From an archaeon (lineage in GTDB: Archaea; Thermoproteota; Nitrososphaeria; Nitrososphaerales; Gagatemarchaeaceae), in contig JAJZNC010000048.1 of NCBI GenBank assembly GCA_021848045.1, positions 1 to 37,520 of the forward strand: a stretch of 37,520 nucleotides of DNA, given 5' to 3'. The position numbers were made by a program, and so were the translations under genes. The notes beneath the pieces are model-generated. The model had not been told where the DNA came from. It did no database searches and was given only the letters and a program-made list of their open reading frames with translations. Shown piece by piece: positions 1 through 6,773 of the stretch; position 1 is the stretch's first letter; each line of letters begins with the position of its first letter.

Positions 1-445
1 CGCCGGGGTCGGCACCGGGGGGACGATATCGGGCGCCGGAGGCTACCTCAAGAAGAGGAAGAAGGGCCTGCTCGTCGTCGGGGTGGAGCCCGAGGGCTCG
101 ATCTACGGGGCTGTCAAGCGCGGGACGTCGGAGCCCCCGCACCAGTACCTGGTGGAGGGGATCGGTGAGGACTTCATACCGGGGACGTACGACCCGAAGG
201 TGGTCGACGACGTGGTCACCGTGAGCGACTCGGCGAGCGTGTCGATGGCGCGGTCGCTCGCGAGGCAGGAGGGGATCCTGGCAGGCGGGTCCTCGGGGAG
301 CGCCGTGGCCGGCGCTCTGGACCTGGCGGCAAGGCGGCCCGACCTCAGACTGATCGTGGTGATCCTCCCGGACTCGGGTAGGAGCTACCTTAGCAAGCTC
401 TACGACGAGCGCTGGCTGAGGTCTCACGGCCTCTCGGAAGATTAA
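1..445 (+). CDS. Cysteine synthase / cystathionine beta-synthase, C-terminal part (5' truncated by window edge)
   Basis: PLP-dependent beta-replacement enzyme of fold type II that makes cysteine or cystathionine from (acetyl/phospho)serine or serine. The reading frame is open from base 2 and begins inside the protein. The phosphate-binding loop GVGTGGTISG is at the very start, followed by a GGSSGSAVAGAL segment and the C-terminal signature ILPDSGRSYLSKLYDERW, which is typical of the CysK/CBS family and closer to CBS-type enzymes. No CBS-pair regulatory domain follows; the protein stops at the TAA at 443-445. The next gene is cystathionine gamma-lyase-like, which favours a cystathionine beta-synthase role in reverse transsulfuration, but O-acetylserine or O-phosphoserine sulfhydrylase cannot be excluded because the N-terminal substrate loop lies outside the window. 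Confidence 0.88.
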   Translation, partial: AGVGTGGTISGAGGYLKKRKKGLLVVGVEPEGSIYGAVKRGTSEPPHQYLVEGIGEDFIPGTYDPKVVDDVVTVSDSASVSMARSLARQEGILAGGSSGSAVAGALDLAARRPDLRLIVVILPDSGRSYLSKLYDERWLRSHGLSED

Positions 446-448
446 AGT
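441..448 (+). promoter_or_regulatory. TATA box for cystathionine gamma-lyase gene
   Basis: The AT-rich stretch ATTAAAGT overlaps the TAA stop of the upstream gene and its centre lies about 28 bases before the GTG start at 472. That is the distance expected for a leaderless transcript. Confidence 0.5.
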
Positions 449-471
449 CTGCCCTGGCGCCGCCGAGGCAC

Positions 472-1629
472 GTGCGCTTCGACACCCGTGCAGTCCACAC
501 AGGGAACGAGCCCGACGAGCTGACCGGCGCTGTCACCCCGCCTATATACACCTCCTCGACATTCGCCCAGGCCAAGATCGGCAAGACCAAGGGGTACGAG
601 TACTCAAGGAGCGGCAACCCGACAAGGGCCAGGCTCGAGAGGGCCGTTGCCGACCTCGAAGGGGGCAAGTTCGGGCTCGCCTTCTCGTCGGGGCTCGCCG
701 CAGAGACAGCGGTGGCGGGACTCCTGGGCCACGGGGACCACGTGCTGATCTGCAACGACGTCTACGGCGGGACGTTCAGGCTCTTCAACCAGGTCTTCAG
801 CAACTTCGGGGTGGCCTTCGACAGGGTGGACGCAAGGGACCCGGAGAGCCTCGAGCGCGCCGTCAAGCCGCGGACGAAGATGGTGTGGATGGAGTCTCCC
901 ACGAACCCGCTCATGCTCGTCCTAGACATCAGGAAGGTGGCGAAGTTCGCGCGCAGCCGCGGGCTGACCCTAGCGGTGGACAACACCTTCGCATCACCCT
1001 GCCTACAGAACCCGCTCAAACTGGGCGCCACCGTCGTGGTCCACAGCACGACGAAGTACATAGGCGGGCACAGCGACCTCGTGGGTGGGGCGGTGGTGAC
1101 CTCTGACCGGGGGGTCTACGACAAGTTGAAGTTCCTTCAGAACGCGACGGGCGGAGTCCCCGGTCCCTTCGACTGCTACCTCGCCCTCAGGGGACTCAGG
1201 ACCATCCACCTGAGGATGAGGAGGCACTCGGAGAACGCCTCGGCCATCGTCGAGGTCCTTTCGAAGGACCGAGCCCGTGTAGCCGAGGTGCGCTACCCGT
1301 TCCTCAAAGGCTCCGAGAACTACCGCGTCGCCAGACGCCAGATGTCAGCCGGCGGCGGGATGCTCGCGTTCAGGGTGAAGGGGGGGTACCCAGCCGCCTC
1401 CAGGTTCTTGGAGTCGCTCAAGGTATTCACCATGGGGGAGAGCCTCGGGGGGGTGGAGTCCCTCGCCGAGCACCCCGCCAGGATGACCCACGCCTCGATA
1501 CCGGAGGCCGAGAGGCGAAGACTGGGGATCACGGACGACCTCATACGGCTGTCCGTGGGGGTCGAGGACCCCGACGACCTCGTCGAAGACGTCCGAACCG
1601 CACTGAAGGCGGCCGTCCCCGTGCCCTGA
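472..1629 (+). CDS. Cystathionine gamma-lyase / gamma-synthase family PLP enzyme
   Basis: Cys/Met-metabolism PLP enzyme of 385 aa, a normal length for the family. Seen: N-terminal THTG-like AVHTGNEPD, substrate motif YSRSGNPTR near residue 45, the aspartate of AVDNTFASP that contacts the PLP ring, and HSTTKYIGGHSD with the Schiff-base lysine at residue 195. The C-terminal SLGGVESLAEHPA motif is also canonical. Family members interconvert cystathionine, cysteine and homocysteine. Placement 26 bases after a CBS/cysteine-synthase gene suggests cystathionine gamma-lyase in reverse transsulfuration, but sequence alone does not separate lyase from gamma-synthase. The start is GTG at 472, preceded by its own TATA-like element at 441-448, so it may be transcribed both by read-through and independently. 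Confidence 0.93.
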   Translation: MRFDTRAVHTGNEPDELTGAVTPPIYTSSTFAQAKIGKTKGYEYSRSGNPTRARLERAVADLEGGKFGLAFSSGLAAETAVAGLLGHGDHVLICNDVYGGTFRLFNQVFSNFGVAFDRVDARDPESLERAVKPRTKMVWMESPTNPLMLVLDIRKVAKFARSRGLTLAVDNTFASPCLQNPLKLGATVVVHSTTKYIGGHSDLVGGAVVTSDRGVYDKLKFLQNATGGVPGPFDCYLALRGLRTIHLRMRRHSENASAIVEVLSKDRARVAEVRYPFLKGSENYRVARRQMSAGGGMLAFRVKGGYPAASRFLESLKVFTMGESLGGVESLAEHPARMTHASIPEAERRRLGITDDLIRLSVGVEDPDDLVEDVRTALKAAVPVP

Positions 1630-1704
1630 GCGCCCCGGCCCTTACTGCACCAGTCGATTCTTTCTACGCAGGGCTCACGTCAATCGACGTATCCCCGCGG
1701 CAAG

Positions 1705-1713
1705 CCTTATAAG
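1705..1713 (+). promoter_or_regulatory. TATA box of the RAM-kdpABC operon
   Basis: CCTTATAAG is centred about 42 bases before the TTG start at 1751. No comparable AT-rich box occurs before kdpA, kdpB or kdpC, so this is the likely promoter for all four genes. Confidence 0.55.
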
Positions 1714-1750
1714 ACAATCGCCGAAGGCGGCGAAGGCACCGTGCAATAAG

Positions 1751-2047
1751 TTGGCAAGATTCTTAGCCTTCGTGGACATCTTCGTCGAATCCTCGACGAT
1801 GGACGACGTGATAGCCGCCCTGATAAAGCTCGACAACCTTGAGGAGCTCTACGAGGTCACCGGGGAGTTCGACGTCGTCACCCTCCTGTCCGCGAGGGAC
1901 ATCGAGGAGTTCAGGGACGTCCTGAAGAACAAGATCATGAAGATCAAGGGCGTCAAGAGCACCGTCAGCTCGGTCGTGCTGAAGGCCTACAAGGGGCCGA
2001 GGTGCATGGCCGAAGAGCCCCAGAGAGCCAAGCCGCCGCGTCAATAG
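1751..2047 (+). CDS. Stand-alone Lrp/AsnC effector-binding (RAM) domain protein
   Basis: 98-aa protein consisting of one ferredoxin-like alpha/beta RAM domain, as found at the C-terminus of Lrp/AsnC regulators, with no helix-turn-helix. The pattern AFVDIFVESS...VIAALIKLDNLEELYEVTGEFDVV...VLKNKIMKIKGVKSTVSSVVL is characteristic. Such proteins form oligomers that bind amino acids or other small ligands. The last 20 residues are a Pro/basic tail. The start is TTG at 1751, with a TATA box about 42 bases upstream. It ends 45 bases before kdpA and shares its apparent promoter. The inference is a co-expressed sensor or modulator for the Kdp pump; no experimental link is known to me. Confidence 0.85.
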   Translation: MARFLAFVDIFVESSTMDDVIAALIKLDNLEELYEVTGEFDVVTLLSARDIEEFRDVLKNKIMKIKGVKSTVSSVVLKAYKGPRCMAEEPQRAKPPRQ

Positions 2048-2092
2048 GCGGGATCGAGGCGGTCTCGCCGAGGGTGGAGGGCTGCACGACGC

Positions 2093-3757
2093 ATGATAGA
2101 CATCCAACAGCTGGCATCCGTGGTCCTGATCCTGGGGGGCACCATGGTGGCAGCATGGCTCGTCTCCCCCTTCGTCACCTCGATCTACACCAGGGCGCCC
2201 AGCCGGCTAGACCGGATCCTCAACCCCCTGGAGAACTGGATCTACCGGCTTACGGGCACTGACCCCGACCACGGGATGGGGTGGAAGGAGTACTTCCTAG
2301 CGGGGCTCGTTCTCAACATCGCCCAGATGGCCATCGCGTTCGCCATCCTTGCGCTGCAGGGGGTGCTTCCGCTCAACCCCATGGGTTTCCGGGGTGTGAG
2401 CTGGGGGCTCGCCCTCAACACGGTGGTCTCCTTCGCGACCAACACCAACCTCCAGCACTACAACGGCGAGACGACGCTCTCGTACCTCAGCCAGATGGGT
2501 GCCATCCAGTTCCTGGAGTTCACCTCTGCGGCGACGGGCGTCTGCATGGGCGTCGCGCTCGTACGGGGCATCGTGGTCGGCTCGAAGGACATGGGGAACT
2601 TCTACGTCGACTTTGTCAGGTCGCTCACCCGGCTCCTCCTCCCGTTCTGCTTCGTCGCCGCCGTCGTCCTCGTCTGGATGGGCGTCCCCCAGACCATCGG
2701 GGGCTACGTTCCCATAAAGACCCTCCAGGGGTCGCCCGGCTACGTCCTCGTCGGCCCCGTGGCATCGCTCGTCTCCATCATGCAGCTCGGGACCAACGGA
2801 GGGGGGTACTACGGGGCGAACTCGGCCTACCCCTTCATGAACCCCGGCCCGACGTCAGACGTCCTCGAGATTTGCCTCATGCTCCTCCTCCCCACCACCC
2901 TGGTCTTCGTCTTCGGCCAGCTCCTGGGGAAGAAGCGCGAGTCGATACCAATCCTCCTGGGGGCTTACCTCTTGTTCGCCGTCGACCTCGCGATCGCGTT
3001 CGCCCCCGCCCTCCCCCTGAACGACGCGGCTGGGATAGAGACGAGGATAGGCGGGTTCTTCTCGGTCTTCTGGACGGTTGTGACGACCGCCGTCACGACC
3101 GGCTCTGTCAACACCGCGCTCTCGGCGATGCACCCGCTCGTGATCCTCGCGGGGTTCATGGGGATGCTCATCCAGGCCACCCCCGGCGGGGAGGGAGTGG
3201 GCCTGTCGTACATGGTCATGTACGTCATAATCACCGTCTTCATCGTCGGCCTGATGTCGGGGAGGACCCCAGAGTATCTAGGGATCAAGATAACCTCGCG
3301 CGACGTCAAGCTGGTCCTGGCGGCCTTCCTTCTACATCCGATCCTGATACTCGCCCCTACCATCGTGGCCTACGCGTCGGGGGCCGCCTCCGCTGTAGGG
3401 CTGAGCGGCGGCTCGACAGGCTTCACCGAGGTCCTCTACGAGTTCACGAGCGCGGCCGCGAACAACGGCTCGGACTTCCTCGGCGCGGCGGGCAACACCC
3501 TCTTCTTCAACCTCGCGACCGCGGCCGTGATGTTCGTAGGGCGGTACGCGCCTATCGGGCTCATGCTTGCGCTCTCAGGCTCCGTCATAGGTCGCAAGCG
3601 AAGCGGCGAGGCAGGGGGCCTCAAGACAGACAGTGTAGGGTTCTCCCTGGTCCTGGTCGGGAGCATCCTCATCCTGGTCGTCCTGACCTTCCTCCCGTTC
3701 CTGGCGCTCGGGCCCATCCTCTCGTACTTCCAGGGGAACGTGAACGGGCTTGGGTAG
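2093..3757 (+). CDS. kdpA: Potassium-transporting ATPase, potassium-binding subunit KdpA
   Basis: Channel-like subunit of the high-affinity K+ uptake ATPase KdpFABC, 554 aa and about ten membrane segments, close to the 557 aa of E. coli KdpA. The four pseudo-repeats of the selectivity filter are visible: TNTNLQHYNGE near residue 107, GTNGGGYYGANSAYPF near 235, VTTGSVNTALSAMHPL near 340 and SAAANNGSDFLG near 454. The start is ATG at 2093 with a good Shine-Dalgarno GGTGGAGG about 9 bases upstream. There is no TATA box in the 45-base gap after the RAM-domain gene, so it is probably translated from the same mRNA. Its stop overlaps the start of kdpB by 8 bases. Confidence 0.97.
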   Translation: MIDIQQLASVVLILGGTMVAAWLVSPFVTSIYTRAPSRLDRILNPLENWIYRLTGTDPDHGMGWKEYFLAGLVLNIAQMAIAFAILALQGVLPLNPMGFRGVSWGLALNTVVSFATNTNLQHYNGETTLSYLSQMGAIQFLEFTSAATGVCMGVALVRGIVVGSKDMGNFYVDFVRSLTRLLLPFCFVAAVVLVWMGVPQTIGGYVPIKTLQGSPGYVLVGPVASLVSIMQLGTNGGGYYGANSAYPFMNPGPTSDVLEICLMLLLPTTLVFVFGQLLGKKRESIPILLGAYLLFAVDLAIAFAPALPLNDAAGIETRIGGFFSVFWTVVTTAVTTGSVNTALSAMHPLVILAGFMGMLIQATPGGEGVGLSYMVMYVIITVFIVGLMSGRTPEYLGIKITSRDVKLVLAAFLLHPILILAPTIVAYASGAASAVGLSGGSTGFTEVLYEFTSAAANNGSDFLGAAGNTLFFNLATAAVMFVGRYAPIGLMLALSGSVIGRKRSGEAGGLKTDSVGFSLVLVGSILILVVLTFLPFLALGPILSYFQGNVNGLG

Positions 3758-5894
3758 CCGCCAGGGGGCCGCCGGGCCCAGGCTGCGGCGCGGGCTCTCG
3801 TCCGCGCTCTCCAGGAGGGTCCTCGCTGACTCCGTCGCGAGGCTCAGCCCCTCCAGGCTGGTCTCCAACCCTGTCATGCTCATCGTCGAGCTGGCCTTCT
3901 TCGTGGTTGCGGCGATGGCCGCCGACCCTGGGGCATTCGCAGGCCTCGCCACCGAGGGGGGGAGGGCGTACTACGCCGAGATCGCAGCGGTGCTCCTGGT
4001 CACCGTCTGGTTCAGCACGCTCTCGGACTCGCTTGCCGAGCAGCAGGCCAGGAACACCGCAAGCAGCCTGAGGAAGCTCGAGGAGGACGTCCAGAGCAAG
4101 AAGCTGGTGAGGGAGGAGTGGTCCCAGACCGTCGTCCTTGTCTCCTCCAAGGAGCTCCGCAAGGGCGACCTGGTCCTCCTCGAGCAGGGGGACGCCGTCC
4201 CGCTGGACTCGGTGGTCCTCGAGGGGATCGCCATGGTCGACGAGTCCCTCCTTACCGGGGAGTCCTCTCCCGCCAAGAAGGCCCCCGGCGACGTGCTGAT
4301 CGGAGGCTCCAGGCTGACCAGCGACACCATCACGGCGCGGGTCACCGCGAACCCGGGCGAGACGTTCGTCGACCAGATGATCCAGATGGTCGAGTCCTCG
4401 AAGAGGCCGAAGACCCCGAACGAGGAGGCGGTGACTGTGGTCCTCGTCGGGCTCACCGCGATCTTCACGGTGATCGTAGGGTCGCTCCTAGGGCTCTCGA
4501 GCGTCCTGGGTCTCCATGCAGACCTCTCCGTCCTGCTCGCGCTCTACGTCTGCCTCCTCCCCACGACGATAGGTGCCCTGCTTCCAGCGATAGGGCTCTC
4601 GGGGATCTCCAGGCTCTACGGCAGGAGGATCGTGGCCAAGTCGGGGAGGGCCATAGAGACGGCCGGGGACACGGACGTGATTCTGCTCGACAAGACGGGT
4701 ACCATCACCGTGGGGAACAGGCGGGCGATCGAGTTCATGCCGTTCACTGGCCACTCTGAGAGGGAGGTAGGCGAGGCCGCCTTCCTCTCATCCTGGCACG
4801 ACGACACGCCCGAGGGGAGGAGCATCATTGGCTTGGCCTACGAGAGAGGGTTCGTGCCCCGCGAGCTCAACTCGCTAGCGCTCTCCGAGGTCCAGGAGTT
4901 CTCGGCCAGCACGAGGAGGAGCGGCGTGGTGATCTCCACTGAGAGGGGTCTCACCTTCCCCAAGGGCGGCAAGGAGATGGCGCAGAGGGCGAGGGTAAGC
5001 AGGAAGTACGCAGACGCGACGGCGGGGGGTCAGTTGGAGGTAAAGCTGACCAAGGGCGCCCCGGACGCGATCAAGGAGGTACTCGCCTCGGTCCCTCCTG
5101 GGTTCGACCAGGCAGCGGAGCGGGTCTCCGCGGCGGGGGAGACCGCGATGGCGGTAGCGAGGGACGGGGAGGCGCTGGGGATCATCAGGCTGAAGGACGT
5201 CCTGAAGGAGGGGATCAGGGAGAAGATCCAGGCGGTGAAGACCCTGGGGATCCGGCCTGTGATGATCACCGGCGACCAGCCGCTCACGGCCAAGTCGATA
5301 GCCTCCGAGGTGGGGATAACGGAGTACGTCCCCCGTACGAGGCCAGAGGACAAGTTCCAGATCGTCAAGACGGAGCAGGGCCAGTCGAGGGTGGTCGCGA
5401 TGATCGGCGACGGGACCAACGACGCCCCCGCCCTGGCCGTGGCCGACGTGGGGCTTGCGATGAACTCCGGCACTGAGGCGGCGAAGGAGGCGGCCAACAT
5501 GGTGGACCTCGAGTCGAACCCCGCGAACATCATCGAGGTGGTGATGCTTGGGAAGCAGCTCCTTATGACGAGGGGGGCGGTGACCGCGTTCAGCATCGCG
5601 AACGACGTGGCGAAGTACTTCGCGATCATGCCCGTGCTCTTCGCGTCAGCCCTCCCAGAGCTTGGGGCCCTGAACATACTTCACCTGGGGCTCAGGACGG
5701 CCGTCCTCTCGGCCCTCCTCTTCAACGCCGTGATAATCCCGCTCCTGATCCCCCTGGCGATGAGGGGGGTCTCGTTCAAGCCCGCGGGCACGATGACCAT
5801 ATTCCTGAGGAACATGCTGGTCTACGGGGTCGGCGGGGTGGTCGTGCCGTTCGTCGGAATCAAGCTCATCGACCTCCTGATCTCTGCGCTCTAG
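3750..5894 (+). CDS. kdpB: Potassium-transporting P-type ATPase, catalytic subunit KdpB
   Basis: P-type ATPase that hydrolyses ATP to power K+ import through KdpA; 714 aa. Domains in order: two N-terminal membrane segments (roughly residues 45-100), actuator domain with LLTGESSPAKK near residue 168, a further membrane pair, phosphorylation motif DKTGT with the aspartate at residue 314, nucleotide-binding domain, hinge motif MIGDGTNDAPAL near residue 550, and C-terminal membrane helices. All catalytic motifs are intact. The start is TTG at 3750, overlapping the last codons of kdpA by 8 bases, which implies translational coupling. An N-terminal basic stretch precedes the conserved NPVM motif, as in other KdpB proteins. 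kdpC follows after 8 bases. Confidence 0.97.
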   Translation: MGSRQGAAGPRLRRGLSSALSRRVLADSVARLSPSRLVSNPVMLIVELAFFVVAAMAADPGAFAGLATEGGRAYYAEIAAVLLVTVWFSTLSDSLAEQQARNTASSLRKLEEDVQSKKLVREEWSQTVVLVSSKELRKGDLVLLEQGDAVPLDSVVLEGIAMVDESLLTGESSPAKKAPGDVLIGGSRLTSDTITARVTANPGETFVDQMIQMVESSKRPKTPNEEAVTVVLVGLTAIFTVIVGSLLGLSSVLGLHADLSVLLALYVCLLPTTIGALLPAIGLSGISRLYGRRIVAKSGRAIETAGDTDVILLDKTGTITVGNRRAIEFMPFTGHSEREVGEAAFLSSWHDDTPEGRSIIGLAYERGFVPRELNSLALSEVQEFSASTRRSGVVISTERGLTFPKGGKEMAQRARVSRKYADATAGGQLEVKLTKGAPDAIKEVLASVPPGFDQAAERVSAAGETAMAVARDGEALGIIRLKDVLKEGIREKIQAVKTLGIRPVMITGDQPLTAKSIASEVGITEYVPRTRPEDKFQIVKTEQGQSRVVAMIGDGTNDAPALAVADVGLAMNSGTEAAKEAANMVDLESNPANIIEVVMLGKQLLMTRGAVTAFSIANDVAKYFAIMPVLFASALPELGALNILHLGLRTAVLSALLFNAVIIPLLIPLAMRGVSFKPAGTMTIFLRNMLVYGVGGVVVPFVGIKLIDLLISAL

Positions 5895-5902
5895 GTGATA
5901 CC

Positions 5903-6358
5903 ATGGAAGCCAAGCCCAAATCGAGCCACGCGAGACAGGTCGTCGCCGTCGCCTTGCTCTCCCTGGTCGTGTGCGGCATCCTCTTTCCCCTGGTCGTGAC
6001 CGGGGTCGCCCAGGCGGTCTTCCCCTACCAGGCCAACGGAGAGTTGCAGAGGCTCGGCGGGCGGACCGTGGGCTCGATCGTCGCGGTCAACTCGACCGAC
6101 TACACGCTCCCTGTATTCTTCCACCTGAGGAACGACACGGCATCCGGCTTCGACCCAGACCTCACTCTGACGGACGCCCTGTCCCAGGTCCCCGGGATAA
6201 GCGCGGCCACCGGGATCCCGGGGTCTGCGCTCCGGGCGCTTGTGCAAGACGACGTCCAGGGGGTGTGGTGGGTCTTCGGGAGCCCATACGTCAACGCGCA
6301 GGAGCTCAACATTCAGCTAGTCCGCGACTACCCGCAGGTATACGCGGCGTACGGCTAG
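5903..6358 (+). CDS. kdpC: Potassium-transporting ATPase subunit KdpC (short form)
   Basis: Accessory subunit that stabilises the KdpAB complex; one N-terminal membrane helix (about residues 12-36, after a short basic tail) and an extracytoplasmic domain. The conserved region FHLRNDTASGFDPDLTLTDAL, followed by an arginine/valine-rich LRALVQDDVQG, corresponds to the SGFDPHITPEAA block of the family. At 151 aa it is shorter than the roughly 190-aa E. coli protein, the missing portion being in the central NxxG/PxxF region. The start is ATG at 5903. The TAG stop shares the tetranucleotide CTAG (6355-6358) with the stop of the convergent gene on the minus strand. Confidence 0.93.
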   Translation: MEAKPKSSHARQVVAVALLSLVVCGILFPLVVTGVAQAVFPYQANGELQRLGGRTVGSIVAVNSTDYTLPVFFHLRNDTASGFDPDLTLTDALSQVPGISAATGIPGSALRALVQDDVQGVWWVFGSPYVNAQELNIQLVRDYPQVYAAYG

Positions 6359-6669
6359 TGCTTGCGCTGGGACTCGCGCTTCCGCTTCGCCTGGTCGGCC
6401 TTTTGCTTCTTCGCCTTGAGCTCGGCCTTCTTCTTGTCGAAGGCGCCCAGCGGAGCGTCGCTCTCGACGAAGCCGTGGGCGATCGTGATGATGTTCTTCA
6501 CGAGCGACTTGGTCTCCGAGTCGTCCTTCGCGAGGACCACCTTCAGGTTCCTCCTGTCGAGGACGTCGAACTCAGGGGGACTCTCCATCTTCTTGAGCTC
6601 GTCCACCGCCCTCTCGAGGGCGTACTCGTTCCCGAAGAGCCCCCTCACCTCCCAGTCTCGCCCGGCCAT
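6355..6669 (-). CDS. Conserved-looking small protein with basic C-terminal tail, function unknown
   Basis: 104 aa if started at the ATG at 6669; the longer frame from GTG at 6687 adds six residues. The ATG is preferred because it has GGAGG six bases upstream and lies about 28 bases from a TATA box at 6692-6700, so the GTG would fall before the transcript. The N-terminal half (WEVRGLFGNEYALERAVDELKK, then a VLDRRNLKVVLAKDD strand) looks like a small alpha/beta fold with faint similarity to DUF3341-type segments. The last 30 residues are Lys/Arg-rich (KKKAELKAKKQKADQAKRKR), suggesting nucleic-acid or membrane-surface binding. I do not recognise the family. It converges on kdpC and diverges from aconitase. 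Confidence 0.7.
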   Translation of the reverse strand: MAGRDWEVRGLFGNEYALERAVDELKKMESPPEFDVLDRRNLKVVLAKDDSETKSLVKNIITIAHGFVESDAPLGAFDKKKAELKAKKQKADQAKRKRESQRKH

Positions 6670-6691
6670 GCACGCCTCCGCCGTCACGAGC

Positions 6692-6700
6692 GGATAAAAA
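6692..6700 (-). promoter_or_regulatory. TATA box for the minus-strand gene at 6669
   Basis: TTTTTATCC on the minus strand is centred about 27 bases before the ATG at 6669, which implies a leaderless transcript and supports that start over the GTG at 6687. Confidence 0.5.
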
Positions 6701-6740
6701 GGTTAGACGCGACCTGCGACCCAGCGCCGCGGCTCACGCG

Positions 6741-6748
6741 TTAAATAC
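6741..6748 (+). promoter_or_regulatory. TATA box for aconitase gene
   Basis: TTAAATAC is centred about 29 bases before the ATG at 6774 and there is no Shine-Dalgarno between them, so the message is probably leaderless. It lies about 45 bases from the divergent TATA box at 6692-6700. Confidence 0.65.
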
Positions 6749-6773
6749 CTCTTCCCGCGGTTCGACCCCTCGG

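Noticed and set aside
2281-4071. 596-codon frame overlapping kdpA and kdpB
   Set aside because: It is an out-of-frame shadow with Arg/Pro/His-rich composition; kdpA and kdpB carry all family motifs in the other frames.
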